64,000 nt of DNA from Flavobacterium foetidum (GCF_004634245.1 NZ_SJTF01000014.1:1-64000); one strand, 5' to 3'; counted from the stretch's first letter, positions 42,753 through 52,477 are shown. Numbers and translations are program-made. Notes: generated by a model from the letters alone, not told the origin.

Positions 42753-44291
42753 TTATTTTCCTTCTAAAACAACTACTGAGAAAGGAGGAATTGTGATTTC
42801 AAGTTTTCCTTTTTTGTTTTCGAAGCCTTTAAAAACTGTCGGAACAATTTTGTTTGGTGATTCGAATGAATTGTAATCTTGTAGTTTAGCCGAGGTTAAA
42901 ACCGTTCCTGTAAAGCTTTTCACTCCTAAAGAATTAACATCGATTTCGATTTTGTTTTTATTTTTCGCATCCACATTCACTAAAGAAATATGAACCACTC
43001 CGTTTTTATCTTTTGATGCTGATGCTGAAACTGCTGGAAGTTTTTCTCCGTTAAATGTATAATCTGGTGATGCAAAACTTACTGGCAATAATTTCGCATC
43101 CTGATGCACGCTGTACATTTTCATTACATGGTATGTTGGCGTCACAATCATTTTGGCTTTATCTGTAAGAATTACGGCTTGTAAAACATTAACACATTGT
43201 GCTAAGTTTGCCATACGAACTCGGTCTGCATGGTTGTTGAAAATATTAAGAGTCGCTCCTGCTAAAACTGCATCTCGCATTGTATTCTGCTGATACAGGA
43301 ATCCTGGATTGGTTCCTTTTTCTACTTCGTACCAGCCTCCCCATTCGTCAACAATCATCGCTACTTTTTTCTTTGGATCGTATTTATCCATAATAGCAGA
43401 ATGTTTGGTAACCAGTTCTTCCATTTTTAAAGCCGACTGCATGGTTTTGAAATAACCTTCTTCTGTAAATTCTCTGTCACTTCCTTTTTTACCCCAATCA
43501 ATTACAGCATAATGATGAACACCGACTCCTCCTAACATATTAAGTGGAATTCCTTTCATTAAAACTTCTGTCCAATTGTAATCAGAACTGTTTGATCCTG
43601 AGGCAATACGTGTAATTCCTCCTGTATTTTCCCAGTCTGACATGAAAGTGGCATATTTACGATATTCTCCAGCGTAGTATTCTGCCGTCATATTTCCGCC
43701 GCATCCCCAGGCCTCATTTCCGATTCCCCAGTATTTTACTTTCCAAGGTTCTTTTCTTCCGTTTTTTGCACGTAAATCGCTCATCGGGCTTTTTCCGCTG
43801 AAGTTCGTGTACTGAACCCAGTCTGCTAATTCCTGAACGGTTCCGCTTCCTACGTTTCCAGATAAATACGGTTCTGCTCCAAGAAGTTCGCACATATTCA
43901 AGAAATCATGCGTTCCAAAACTGTTGTCTTCGGTAACGCCGCCCCACCATTTGTTTACAATAGTTGGTCTTTGTTCTTGTGGACCAATTCCGTCTTTCCA
44001 ATGGTACGTATCTGCAAAACAACCTCCAGGCCATCTTAAATTTGGAATTTTTAAATCTTTTAAAGCAGCAATAATATCATTTCTTACCCCTTTTGTATTT
44101 GGAATTTTCGAAGTGTCTCCCACAAAAAATCCTCCGTAAATACAACGGCCTAAATGCTCTGCAAAATGACCATAAATATTTTTATCAATTGTTGGTGCAT
44201 CAGCAGAATTTTTAATGGTTATGGTCGTCTGCGCGAAAGTTAACTGACTACAAAACGTAATAAGAAATGAGATTAAAAGTGCTTTTTTCAT
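42753..44291 (-). CDS. GH51 alpha-L-arabinofuranosidase
   Basis: A 512-aa exo-enzyme with a signal peptide (MKKALLISFLITFCSQLTFA). The acid/base Glu is in KYWGIGNEAWGCGGN and the nucleophile Glu in AMIVDEWGGWYE. Other family marks are NLRWPGGCFADTYHWKDGIG and LGAEPYLSGNVGSG. The C-terminal beta-sandwich is present. ATG 44291 is used, because the 65 upstream codons lack family character. It would release arabinose from arabino-oligosaccharides in the periplasm. Confidence 0.94.
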   Translation of the reverse strand: MKKALLISFLITFCSQLTFAQTTITIKNSADAPTIDKNIYGHFAEHLGRCIYGGFFVGDTSKIPNTKGVRNDIIAALKDLKIPNLRWPGGCFADTYHWKDGIGPQEQRPTIVNKWWGGVTEDNSFGTHDFLNMCELLGAEPYLSGNVGSGTVQELADWVQYTNFSGKSPMSDLRAKNGRKEPWKVKYWGIGNEAWGCGGNMTAEYYAGEYRKYATFMSDWENTGGITRIASGSNSSDYNWTEVLMKGIPLNMLGGVGVHHYAVIDWGKKGSDREFTEEGYFKTMQSALKMEELVTKHSAIMDKYDPKKKVAMIVDEWGGWYEVEKGTNPGFLYQQNTMRDAVLAGATLNIFNNHADRVRMANLAQCVNVLQAVILTDKAKMIVTPTYHVMKMYSVHQDAKLLPVSFASPDYTFNGEKLPAVSASASKDKNGVVHISLVNVDAKNKNKIEIDVNSLGVKSFTGTVLTSAKLQDYNSFESPNKIVPTVFKGFENKKGKLEITIPPFSVVVLEGK

Positions 44292-44346
44292 AGTGGTTTT
44301 TGTTTGTAGAGGAAAGCTCGAAGACTTTCCTCTGAATTTTAGTTTT

Positions 44347-45348
44347 TTAATAAGAAAGTGTTGGCCATCCTGATGACCATGTAAAGTATACGATTTCGAG
44401 TTTAGGATTTCCGTTGTCGGCCTTGTTATAATAATGAACGGCTCCTTTTTGTGTTCCCGTGATTCTAGACAAATGTCCTGGACCAATATAATTTCCTTGT
44501 GAAGCCAGAACAGTTGTTCCTCCGCCGTTTTTTAAAGATATTCCGTTTTTATCCACAAAAGGTCCAAACGGACTTGTAGAACGGCCAACCACAATATAAT
44601 AAGTGCTGTTAACGCCATTGCAGCAAGTGCCTCGGTTTACAAACATATAATAGTAGCTTCCTTCTTTAATTAAACAAGGAGCCTCCCAAGATGCGCTGTT
44701 TCCGCCAGCAACAATAGTCCTGCTTCCTATTGTTTTTCCTGTTGAAGGATTAATTTGAATCACTCCAATACCAGCATGCCACGAACCGTAAGCCATATAA
44801 ACATTGTTTCCGTCAACCAAAATAGAAGGGTCAATAGCATTAACATCTGATGCCGATGATGATGAAACCACAACACCTCTATCTGTCCAATTGGTTCCGG
44901 CACTCTGCGAAATAGATGGAGCTGTTACCAGTCCAATTGCTGATGTTGCTGAACCGAAAGTAGAACAAGAATAATACATATTCCATCTGTTATTAAACCA
45001 AGCAACATCTGGTGCCCAGAAAGTTTTACCGAATCCTGGAACATATCCTGAAATCCAGCTCGGTGTAGAAGAAAATACAGATGTTCCCCATGTCCAGTTC
45101 ACCAAATCTCTTGTATAGGTCATTGGAATATTATCTCCTGTCGTAAAAACATAATAATTAACACCGCTTTTTACAATTGTACTAGGATCATGCGATGGGA
45201 CATTTCCGCTAACTGTTTTTGCTGTCGAATTGGTAACTTGTGAATCCTGAGCATTTACCGCTGCTGCTTCTTGTGTTGGGACAATTTCTTCATTTTGACA
45301 ACTCCCAAATAATATCGCTAATAAAACCAAATTTATAATTGTTTTCAT
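44347..45348 (-). CDS. GH43 lipoprotein endo-arabinanase-like enzyme (C)
   Basis: A 333-aa protein with a lipoprotein signal (LLAILFGSC). Catalytic residues lie in VPSHDPSTIVKSGVNYYVF (D), VNAIDPSILVDGNNVYMAYGSW (D) and SASWEAPCLIKEGSYYYMF (E). It shares RGTCCNGVNSTYYIVVGRS and IGPGHLSR with enzyme A, so they are probably diverged paralogues. It is the first glycosidase after SusD and may act at the cell surface. Confidence 0.9.
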   Translation of the reverse strand: MKTIINLVLLAILFGSCQNEEIVPTQEAAAVNAQDSQVTNSTAKTVSGNVPSHDPSTIVKSGVNYYVFTTGDNIPMTYTRDLVNWTWGTSVFSSTPSWISGYVPGFGKTFWAPDVAWFNNRWNMYYSCSTFGSATSAIGLVTAPSISQSAGTNWTDRGVVVSSSSASDVNAIDPSILVDGNNVYMAYGSWHAGIGVIQINPSTGKTIGSRTIVAGGNSASWEAPCLIKEGSYYYMFVNRGTCCNGVNSTYYIVVGRSTSPFGPFVDKNGISLKNGGGTTVLASQGNYIGPGHLSRITGTQKGAVHYYNKADNGNPKLEIVYFTWSSGWPTLSY

Positions 45349-45472
45349 TGTTCTAATTTTAGTTACTGTTAAAAATTATTTCTCTTGTATTCCAAAATTC
45401 TAAGGCATAATATCATGTGAAGATTTTCGCCTTCACATGATATCGGGTATTCTAAACTAACTCAAATAAAAT

Positions 45473-47032
45473 TTAATAACTGTCATTTTGTTTTGTTCCT
45501 GGATTGTTATCCATTTCCAATTGCGGAATCGGGAAATATTCTCTTCCTTTTGTATACGAATTGAATTCTGCATCTCTCGATTTCAACCAAGCCAATTTTG
45601 TCGGATTATCCAACCATCCCCAGCGGCGAATGTCATCAAAACGATGTCCTTCAAGAGGGAATTCTAAAAATCTCTCATGACCAATCTGCTCTCTCATCTG
45701 CTCTTGGCTCATTCCTGGCTTTGTTGTAGACAAATCAGGAAGATTAACTCTGTTTCTTACCATTTGAATATAAGTATAAGCTCCCGCTGTATCGCCTGTT
45801 TCGTTCAAACATTCTGCATACATTAAAAGGATATCTGCATATCTCAATAAACGTTCATTAATTCCAGAACGCCAATCGTATTCGTCTGCAAATTCACCAT
45901 CAGAATTTTGGTATTTTCTGCAAAAAAGATCATTTAAATCAGCAGGACTTGAAGCGTAAAAAGTCGCAAAATCTTTCCCATATAATTTTGTTCCTGGTTT
46001 ATTGTAGAAAATAGTAGCATCTAAACGAGGATCGTCTTCTCCAGTTCTTGTTTTTTCTTCTTTAAATTCATTAAACAATGCCCAAGTTGGCTGTACGTCT
46101 GTCCATCCGAAAGCACGTGGTGCATACGTAATTGCTCTAGCCGATGTTTTCCCCCAACCTGAAGCTGGAGCACCTCCCCATCCTAAATCAACTCCACCAG
46201 CATCTCTACTGAATTGAACTTCAAAAAGAGATTCTGAATTGTTTTCATTTGCGGTAGTAAAATTGTCTCTGTAATTAGCAACCAAAGAATACACACCCAA
46301 ATCGATTACTTGTTTAAAAGTGGTTCTTGCATTTGCAAAATCTTTGGTAAACAAATAAGCTTTTCCTAAGTATCCTAAGGCAGCACCCTTTGTCGCACGG
46401 CCTTTTTGTCCTGCATCTAATCCCGAAACTGCAGTGTAAGAATTTGGCAGTAATTCTGCAGCAGCTTTAAAGTCTGATATAACCTGCGCCCAACCCTCAT
46501 CCTGTGTTTTTTGAGGATAGTAAACCGCTAAGTCTGTCGGAATTGGAACATTTTTAAACATATTTACAGCGTGAAACAAATACAATCCTCTTAAGAAGTA
46601 AGCTTGTCCTATAATCCTGTCTTTTAAGGCGCCGTCTTCAAAATCAATTGCCGGCACATTTGCCAAAACCTGATTGGCTCGATAGATTCCCTGATAGTAT
46701 GTTTCATAAGCCCATCCGTAGATTGCTGCATCAGCAACATTTGAGTTGAAATGCCCTACATTATACATAGATCCCCAAGGACTGTTTGTTCGAGAATCGT
46801 CTGCTTTTACGTCTAGCAATAATGGCGTACTTCTCATGTAAGTACCGTCTGTCAGCAAACTTCCGTAAGCTGCATTTACTCCTTGAAGTGCATCTTGATC
46901 TGTTTTCCAAAAATTATCGACCGCATCGTTATTAGGATCTAGTTGGGTCAAATCTTCGTTATCAACACAGCTTGTTGTTACCAAGGCTAGTGAAAGAAAA
47001 ACGGTTATATAGCTAAAAAAATTAGATTTCAT
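45473..47032 (-). CDS. SusD/RagB-family glycan-binding lipoprotein
   Basis: A 519-aa surface lipoprotein (signal ending VTTSC, C22) that captures polysaccharide for the SusC partner. TPR-like helices are seen, for example GAALGYLGKAYLFTKDFANARTTF. The C-terminal SusD block RYADILLMYAECLNETGD and HERFLEFPLEGHRFDDIRRWG is complete. It is 28 nt downstream of susC, the standard pair order. Confidence 0.95.
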   Translation of the reverse strand: MKSNFFSYITVFLSLALVTTSCVDNEDLTQLDPNNDAVDNFWKTDQDALQGVNAAYGSLLTDGTYMRSTPLLLDVKADDSRTNSPWGSMYNVGHFNSNVADAAIYGWAYETYYQGIYRANQVLANVPAIDFEDGALKDRIIGQAYFLRGLYLFHAVNMFKNVPIPTDLAVYYPQKTQDEGWAQVISDFKAAAELLPNSYTAVSGLDAGQKGRATKGAALGYLGKAYLFTKDFANARTTFKQVIDLGVYSLVANYRDNFTTANENNSESLFEVQFSRDAGGVDLGWGGAPASGWGKTSARAITYAPRAFGWTDVQPTWALFNEFKEEKTRTGEDDPRLDATIFYNKPGTKLYGKDFATFYASSPADLNDLFCRKYQNSDGEFADEYDWRSGINERLLRYADILLMYAECLNETGDTAGAYTYIQMVRNRVNLPDLSTTKPGMSQEQMREQIGHERFLEFPLEGHRFDDIRRWGWLDNPTKLAWLKSRDAEFNSYTKGREYFPIPQLEMDNNPGTKQNDSY

Positions 47033-47060
47033 TTTAATACGTTTTAATGGTTAGACCTGT

Positions 47061-50000
47061 TTAGAAACTTACTTCTACTCCTAAAGAAATTGTTCTTGGA
47101 TTTGGAAAAGATCCCGCATCATATCCTCTTGAGATTAATCCGTCGCTGTTGAAATCAGGATCGTATCCTTTGTATTTAGAAATGATCAGCAGGTTTTGAC
47201 CGTTTAGGTAAACCTTGGCTTTTTCAATAAATTTATCTTTTATCGGAATATTATAACCGATTTCCATAGTTTGCAGTTTCATATAATCACCGCTTTCGAT
47301 AAATCTGTTCGAGTCTCTGCTGTTTCCGTTTGGATCTCCGATAACCGGAGCAGGAACATTGGTATTGGTATTGGTTGGTGTCCAATAGTTGAGTTCGTCT
47401 GTATGATGGTTGGTGTATTGACCAATCATCAAATTTCGGTACATGGCATTAAATACTTTGTTTCCGCCAGCTCCTTGCCAGAACATTGAGAAATCAAAAT
47501 TGGCATAAGAAGCACTGAAATTAAATCCGAAACCATATTTAGGAATTGTTACTCCTTGGAAAGTTCTGTCTGCATCTGTAATTATTCCATCTCCGTTTAC
47601 ATCTCTAAACTTAACGTCTCCAGGCGCTGCTCCAGTTTGTGTAGGAGAAGCCGCAACCTCAGCCGCATTCTGGAAAATCCCGATTGCTTCCCAAGCAAAC
47701 ATTTCTCCCACAGACCTTCCTACTTCTGTTTTAGAAACTGCGCCATAAATAGGATTTCCGTTTACACCGATTTTGGTAACTTCATTTTTAAGTGTACCAA
47801 AATTGGCTGAAATATCATATTTGAATTTATGATGATGATTGCTGTAGGCAGCAGTAAATTCTACTCCAGAATTTTTCATTGATCCAGCATTTGTTGTAAC
47901 ACTAGCCGGAAATGCTCCTGTAGAATAAGGAAGAGGAACTCCTAATAATAAATCATCTGATTTTTTAATGAAATATTCTGCTGTAAACTGTAAATCATTA
48001 TTTAAGAAACCTAATTCGATACCAACATTTGAGTTTATCGATTTTTCCCATTTTACATTAGGGTCAAGAGCTGCGACTACAGTTGTTCCTGGAGCAAGTT
48101 CATTATTAAAATCATAACCTGCAAAACTGTTTACTGTTGTCGCAAAGAAATATTGCGGAATTGTGTTGTTACCCAAAGTACCATAACCTCCTCTAAGTTT
48201 GATATTACTTATCCATTCTGGCAATGTCCAAAATTTTTCGTTGCTGATTCTCCATCCTCCTGAAAATGAATAAAAGTTTGCCGAATTATTTTTTTCACTG
48301 AAAAGAGAAGTTTTATCTTGTCTAAAGTTAGCTTGCACTAAATATCTGTCATCAAAAGAATAATTTAATCTGCTGATGTATGAAACTCCTGTAATGGTAA
48401 ATTTATACTCTGATGCATTTCTGGCATCCGCATATTGAAGCATCGGAATTTCTCCCGGAGTGTAACCTACACCTCTCATATTATACCTGTGATAGTCTCT
48501 TTTTTCTTGAATCCATCCGGCTAGAGCATCAATTTTATGCTTGCCAAGAGTAATTTCGTAAGTCAGTAAGTTGTTTAAAAATGTTCTTAACTCATTTCCA
48601 GTTTCAACATCCAAAGACGCTTCATCATTTGTGGTAATATAATACCATCCTAAATCACTTGGCGGAATAAATTTTCTGTTCACCCAATCCGTTCTGTCAT
48701 AACTTACATCCAATTTGTATTTAAGGCCTTTCACGATTTCAATTTCTCCCCACACATCTCCAATGAAACGGTTTCTTTTTCCGTTATTATTAATCAAATT
48801 ATTATATCCGATTGGGTTCATAGAAATCGCTCTTTGTGTAAGGTTGTCTGTACCGCCGTAGCCTCCAAGTCTGTTCTCATCGTAAACCGGCATTGTCGGA
48901 ACCGCACCTAAGATATCACTGATTACGGTTTGACCCGCATTGTACTCATTAAAAATCTCTTTATCCGACTGTGTGTAGGCTATTTTTGCACCATACTTAA
49001 ATCTTCCTTTTTTTCCATTCAGATTTAGATTGGTAGACAATCTCTCATAATCCTGAGGTGTTTTAATATAACTGCTATTTTTAAAATAATCAATATTAAA
49101 ACTGTAAGCCAAGCTTTCTGCTCCTCCGTTAAAAGTAAGCGCCTGATTTTGCACTACTCCAGTCTGCAAAGCTTCTTTTTGCCAATCTGTATTCACATTT
49201 GAAATATAATAAGGACTTGTTGGATCATTTCCTGGTGCGATACTTACTGAAACTCCTGCTCTGATATCGCGGTTACGTTCTGCTTCGCTGGTAATTTTTT
49301 GGTAACCGACACGATCTGTTACATCCCATTTTTTGGCAACATTCTGAAGTCCGACAATCGACTTGAATTTAATATCCATTTTTCCGGTTCTTCCTTTTTT
49401 GGTTGTAATGATAACAACACCATTTGCTCCACGCACACCATAAATAGCGGCAGAAGAAGCATCCTTAAGAACCTGCATCGATTCGATTTCTCCCGGAGCA
49501 AAATCGTATGGAGCATCTACCATTATTCCGTCAATTACAAAAAGCGGATTGTTGTTAGTAAACGATGTTATCCCTCTGATTTTTACGTTTACAAAACCTC
49601 CTGGTTCTCCAGATGATTGTACCGTAACGCCCGGAACCTGTCCTTGTAGCATTTTGGCCGCATCATAGGTAACGACCTTTTTTGCCGATTCTAAATTTAC
49701 AACGCTTACCGATCCTGTTAAATCAGATTTCTTTTGAGTTCCGTATCCGATAACTACTACTTCGTTAAGCTTATTGGTGTCTTCTCCTAAACCAATATTT
49801 ATTTTGGATTGGCTTCCGACTGTTATTTCTTTATTCTGAAATCCTATAAATGAAAAAACTAAAACATCATTTGGAGATGCTTTAATTGAATACTCTCCAT
49901 CAAAACCTGTAGTCGTTACGGTTTTGGTTCCTTTAATCATAACATTAACTCCCGGCAATGGCAGATTATCCTGTGCCGAAGTTACGATACCTGTCACTGT

Positions 50001-50117
50001 TTTATCCTGCGCCGAAATCTCGGAAACAGAAAATAGCAACATAAAAAAGGCTAAAAGCCATTCTTTTTTTGGCAATAAAAAATTGCAGCAAAAAAGCATT
50101 TTGTGGTTTGTTATCAT
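47061..50117 (-). CDS. SusC/RagA-family TonB-dependent transporter
   Basis: A 1018-aa outer-membrane importer. A signal peptide ends near SEISAQ (about residue 36; start may be ATG 50099). It is followed by a CarboxypepD-like domain (TGIVTSAQDNLPLPGVNVMIKG), a TonB-box-like and plug region (VVVIGYGTQKKSDLTGSVSVV, VRGANGVVIITTKKGR) and a large beta-barrel ending LGVEVSF. It heads the arabinan locus. The promoter (TATCTTTA at 50172-50179, minus) is followed 2 bp later by an AraR-type palindrome over the start site. Confidence 0.95.
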   Translation of the reverse strand: MITNHKMLFCCNFLLPKKEWLLAFFMLLFSVSEISAQDKTVTGIVTSAQDNLPLPGVNVMIKGTKTVTTTGFDGEYSIKASPNDVLVFSFIGFQNKEITVGSQSKINIGLGEDTNKLNEVVVIGYGTQKKSDLTGSVSVVNLESAKKVVTYDAAKMLQGQVPGVTVQSSGEPGGFVNVKIRGITSFTNNNPLFVIDGIMVDAPYDFAPGEIESMQVLKDASSAAIYGVRGANGVVIITTKKGRTGKMDIKFKSIVGLQNVAKKWDVTDRVGYQKITSEAERNRDIRAGVSVSIAPGNDPTSPYYISNVNTDWQKEALQTGVVQNQALTFNGGAESLAYSFNIDYFKNSSYIKTPQDYERLSTNLNLNGKKGRFKYGAKIAYTQSDKEIFNEYNAGQTVISDILGAVPTMPVYDENRLGGYGGTDNLTQRAISMNPIGYNNLINNNGKRNRFIGDVWGEIEIVKGLKYKLDVSYDRTDWVNRKFIPPSDLGWYYITTNDEASLDVETGNELRTFLNNLLTYEITLGKHKIDALAGWIQEKRDYHRYNMRGVGYTPGEIPMLQYADARNASEYKFTITGVSYISRLNYSFDDRYLVQANFRQDKTSLFSEKNNSANFYSFSGGWRISNEKFWTLPEWISNIKLRGGYGTLGNNTIPQYFFATTVNSFAGYDFNNELAPGTTVVAALDPNVKWEKSINSNVGIELGFLNNDLQFTAEYFIKKSDDLLLGVPLPYSTGAFPASVTTNAGSMKNSGVEFTAAYSNHHHKFKYDISANFGTLKNEVTKIGVNGNPIYGAVSKTEVGRSVGEMFAWEAIGIFQNAAEVAASPTQTGAAPGDVKFRDVNGDGIITDADRTFQGVTIPKYGFGFNFSASYANFDFSMFWQGAGGNKVFNAMYRNLMIGQYTNHHTDELNYWTPTNTNTNVPAPVIGDPNGNSRDSNRFIESGDYMKLQTMEIGYNIPIKDKFIEKAKVYLNGQNLLIISKYKGYDPDFNSDGLISRGYDAGSFPNPRTISLGVEVSF

Positions 50118-50151
50118 AGTAAGTGGTTTAGGTTAGTTAGCGCAGAATTAT

Positions 50152-50170
50152 AAGTGTTAATTCTACATTT
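50152..50170. promoter_or_regulatory. AraR-type palindrome 3 (susC start site)
   Basis: AAGTGTT-N5-TACATTT, directly downstream of the susC -7-like box on the minus strand. A bound regulator would block transcription. Confidence 0.7.
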
Positions 50171-50250
50171 GTAAAGATAAATAAAAAAAAAGCTTAAAAA
50201 CAAATTGATATGATAAAAAAAGTAACAAAAAAAAATATATATCGTAATTT

Positions 50251-50269
50251 AAGTGTGCATTCAACATTT
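50251..50269. promoter_or_regulatory. AraR-type palindrome 4
   Basis: AAGTGTG-N5-AACATTT, 80 bp upstream of the susC box. Same spacing as the rest of the set. Confidence 0.6.
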
Positions 50270-50315
50270 AAAATCTTTAGTTTTTGTCAAAAAAAAGACC
50301 ATTTTGGAAAGTTAT

Positions 50316-50334
50316 TTGTGTAAAATTGACACTT
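50316..50334. promoter_or_regulatory. AraR-type palindrome 5 (weaker)
   Basis: TTGTGTA-N5-GACACTT. The outer bases deviate on the left arm but the N5 spacing is kept. Confidence 0.5.
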
Positions 50335-50602
50335 TTTAAAAAAAAGCAACTTTTTCTGCAAAAAAACATCTCTTAAAAAAAACTTAAAAAAATTATGGTT
50401 TTTAACAATTATGAAATAATTAAAAAAGATTATTTGAAAGAAAAATCTCCTTTAAAACTGTATTGAAACGAGCCAAATGCTCTTCTGACCGATTTAAAAA
50501 GACAAAAAAAATGAGTTGGTAATTGCAGAACTTAAAAAAATACTATTAATATTGTATATATATTAAAATTTTTTAACACTTTATTTACACTACTGATTAT
50601 GT

Positions 50603-50621
50603 AAGTGTACAATCTACATTA
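50603..50621. promoter_or_regulatory. AraR-type palindrome 6 (araR)
   Basis: AAGTGTA-N5-TACATTA, about 30 bp before the TATATTTA box of araR. It suggests autoregulation. Confidence 0.65.
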
Positions 50622-50676
50622 ATAATTATGATACAACTAAGGAAGTTCATATATTTACAATCCAAATTAATAATAT

Positions 50677-51366
50677 ATGTTAAATAGCTATAGTTCTGCC
50701 GATAAAGTTTTACTGGCAGTAGACTGCATCATTTTTGGATTTGATAATGAAGGTTTGAAAATCCTTTTGATCCAAAGAGATTTTGAGCCCGAAAAAGGAA
50801 AATGGTCCTTGATCGGAGGTTTCTTAAAACGTGACGAAGTTTTGGATAGCGCCGCTACCCGAATCTTAAATACGTATACGGGTCTGAACGATATTTATAT
50901 GGAACAGCTATACGCTTACAGCGAAATTAATCGTGACCCAGTTGAAAGAACAGTTTCTGTTTCTTATTTTGCTCTAATTAATATTGAAAACCACAATGCC
51001 GAATTAATCCAGAATTACCACGCAGAATGGTTTCCGATCAACGATGCTCCCAACTTGATTTTTGACCACAACGAAATGGTTCAAAATGCTATCAAGAGAC
51101 TTCGCTATAAAACATCTGTAAAACCAATTGGCTTTGAATTGCTTCCTGAGAAATTCACGATGCGTCAGCTTTTAGAATTGTACGAAGCTATTTTGAGCAA
51201 GGAATTGGACAAACGAAATTTCATCAGCAAAATTAATTCTCTTGATATTTTAAATAAACTGGACGAAAAAGACATGCAGTCTTCCCGAAAAGGTTCTTAT
51301 TTATATACCTTTAACAAGGAGAAATACGAAGAAAAACTGCAAAATAACTTTGCACTTAATTTATAA
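50677..51366 (+). CDS. araR: Nudix-type transcription regulator, AraR-like
   Basis: A 229-aa protein with an N-terminal Nudix-fold domain (about residues 8-145) and a C-terminal winged-helix part (about 150-225, KFTMRQLLELYEAILSKELDKRNF). The Nudix box is degenerate: after GGFLKRDE the catalytic REUxEE positions read TRILNTY, so hydrolysis is unlikely. A Nudix-derived AraR that senses L-arabinose is known in Bacteroides. Its location divergent from susC and the repeated palindromes support the same role. The arabinose ligand is inferred from the locus. Confidence 0.88.
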   Translation: MLNSYSSADKVLLAVDCIIFGFDNEGLKILLIQRDFEPEKGKWSLIGGFLKRDEVLDSAATRILNTYTGLNDIYMEQLYAYSEINRDPVERTVSVSYFALINIENHNAELIQNYHAEWFPINDAPNLIFDHNEMVQNAIKRLRYKTSVKPIGFELLPEKFTMRQLLELYEAILSKELDKRNFISKINSLDILNKLDEKDMQSSRKGSYLYTFNKEKYEEKLQNNFALNL

Positions 51367-51380
51367 GAACTTTATTTAAA

Positions 51381-51442
51381 CTCTCGCAGATTTAGGAGAT
51401 TTAGCTGATCATTATCAAAAAAATCTGCTAAATCTGCGAGAG
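51381..51442. terminator. Bidirectional hairpin between araR and the GntR gene
   Basis: The left arm (51381-51402) begins CTCTCGCAGATTTAG. The right arm (51421-51442) is complementary over 22 bp with one mismatch; the 18-nt loop ends in an A-run. It separates two convergent genes by filling nearly the whole 80-nt gap. The sequence is built from the AGATTTAGCAGATT motif common in flavobacterial spacers. Confidence 0.8.
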
Positions 51443-51446
51443 AAAT

Positions 51447-52445
51447 TCATAAAGAGTTCCTTACAATAAGGGCAGATTTATTTTCAATCTGCTCTTTTGT
51501 TCCTTTCAGAACCATATCAGACAGAATTTTTCCCATCATTTCAAAATTGGTCGAAATAGTAGTAATTCCGTTTGCGGCAATTTTCTTTAAAGGAGTTTCA
51601 TTATATGAGATAATTCCAAAATCATAACCAAGTTTAAGGTTCTGATTCATTCCCTTTTCAATCACCAGCAACAAATCGCGGTCATTTGGTATAATATACA
51701 AGTCGCCCAATGTTATGTTCTCATTGGTAAATTCTGAAATGACTTCATATTCAAAATCATATTCATTGCAAAACTCCTCAAAACCCAGTTTCATTCCAGA
51801 AGGTTCTCTGTGACCCGAAAAAATCAAAATCAGTTTTTGATATTTAGACAGTCTGGATTTTCCTTTCAGAAGCCCTTCAAAAATATCTTTCTTATGATTT
51901 TGGTAAACGGCAGGATAGATTTTCAAGTCCGGATTGGTCTGATCTAGAATAATTACGTCATTTACTGGTAGGGTTTTTATGGTATCGACAATATCGATTA
52001 AGTTGGTCGGCATAATGATATATTTTGTGTAGTTGCCATTGCTGTCGTGCAGCAATTTTTTGAAAACCTGAACATTGAAATGATGAAAAAAAATATCGAC
52101 CTGCACATTTTTCCCAATGTTCTTCAAAAACGAATTATAAATGTCTTCCTTAAAAATATTCAATTCATCAAAAAGCAAGAAAATCTTCTGAGTTATAGTG
52201 ATTTCAATACTTTTCACATAATAACCCTTACCGGGAATGGCATAAATAATTCCTCTTTTTTTTAACTCCTCATACGCCAGTAGTACCGTGTCGCGCGAAA
52301 GAGAGAAAGCCAGACATACCTTATTTACCGACGGAAGATGGTCGCCTTTTGCCAATCTCCCTTCCTCAATAGCTTTTTCAATTGAGAGAATAATCTGTTT
52401 ATATTTTGGAAGTCCGATGTTGTTTTGAATCGAAATGACATTCAT
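51447..52445 (-). CDS. GntR-type regulator with a LacI-like sensor domain
   Basis: A 332-aa protein with an N-terminal winged helix (residues 10-75, GDHLPSVNKVCLAFSLSRDTVLLAYEELKKRG). The C-terminal half resembles a periplasmic-binding/LacI sugar sensor (GDLYIIPNDRDLLLVIEKG, YDFGIISYNETPLKKIAANGITTIS). It is divergent from galM-galK-galT, so a galactose-responsive role is likely. A 10-bp direct repeat in the shared spacer is a candidate operator. Confidence 0.88.
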   Translation of the reverse strand: MNVISIQNNIGLPKYKQIILSIEKAIEEGRLAKGDHLPSVNKVCLAFSLSRDTVLLAYEELKKRGIIYAIPGKGYYVKSIEITITQKIFLLFDELNIFKEDIYNSFLKNIGKNVQVDIFFHHFNVQVFKKLLHDSNGNYTKYIIMPTNLIDIVDTIKTLPVNDVIILDQTNPDLKIYPAVYQNHKKDIFEGLLKGKSRLSKYQKLILIFSGHREPSGMKLGFEEFCNEYDFEYEVISEFTNENITLGDLYIIPNDRDLLLVIEKGMNQNLKLGYDFGIISYNETPLKKIAANGITTISTNFEMMGKILSDMVLKGTKEQIENKSALIVRNSL

Positions 52446-52477
52446 AAAATTATGTTTTTTGTTCTAAAAAATGAAAA

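Larger units (their letters stand above)
50118..50676. promoter_or_regulatory. Divergent susC/araR control region
   Basis: A 559-nt AT-rich region without a gene. It contains the susC -7-like box (50172-50179, minus), the araR -7-like box TATATTTA (50650-50657, plus) and four 19-bp palindromes of one family. No other recognisable element was found. Confidence 0.7.

Noticed and set aside
44292..44486. 65-residue extension before the GH51 signal peptide
   Set aside because: It overlaps the end of the neighbouring GH43 and lacks family similarity; MKKALLISF at 44291 is a normal signal start.
50571..50600. An eighth AraR site in ACACTTTATTTACACT
   Set aside because: Both halves point the same way, so it does not form the N5 palindrome.
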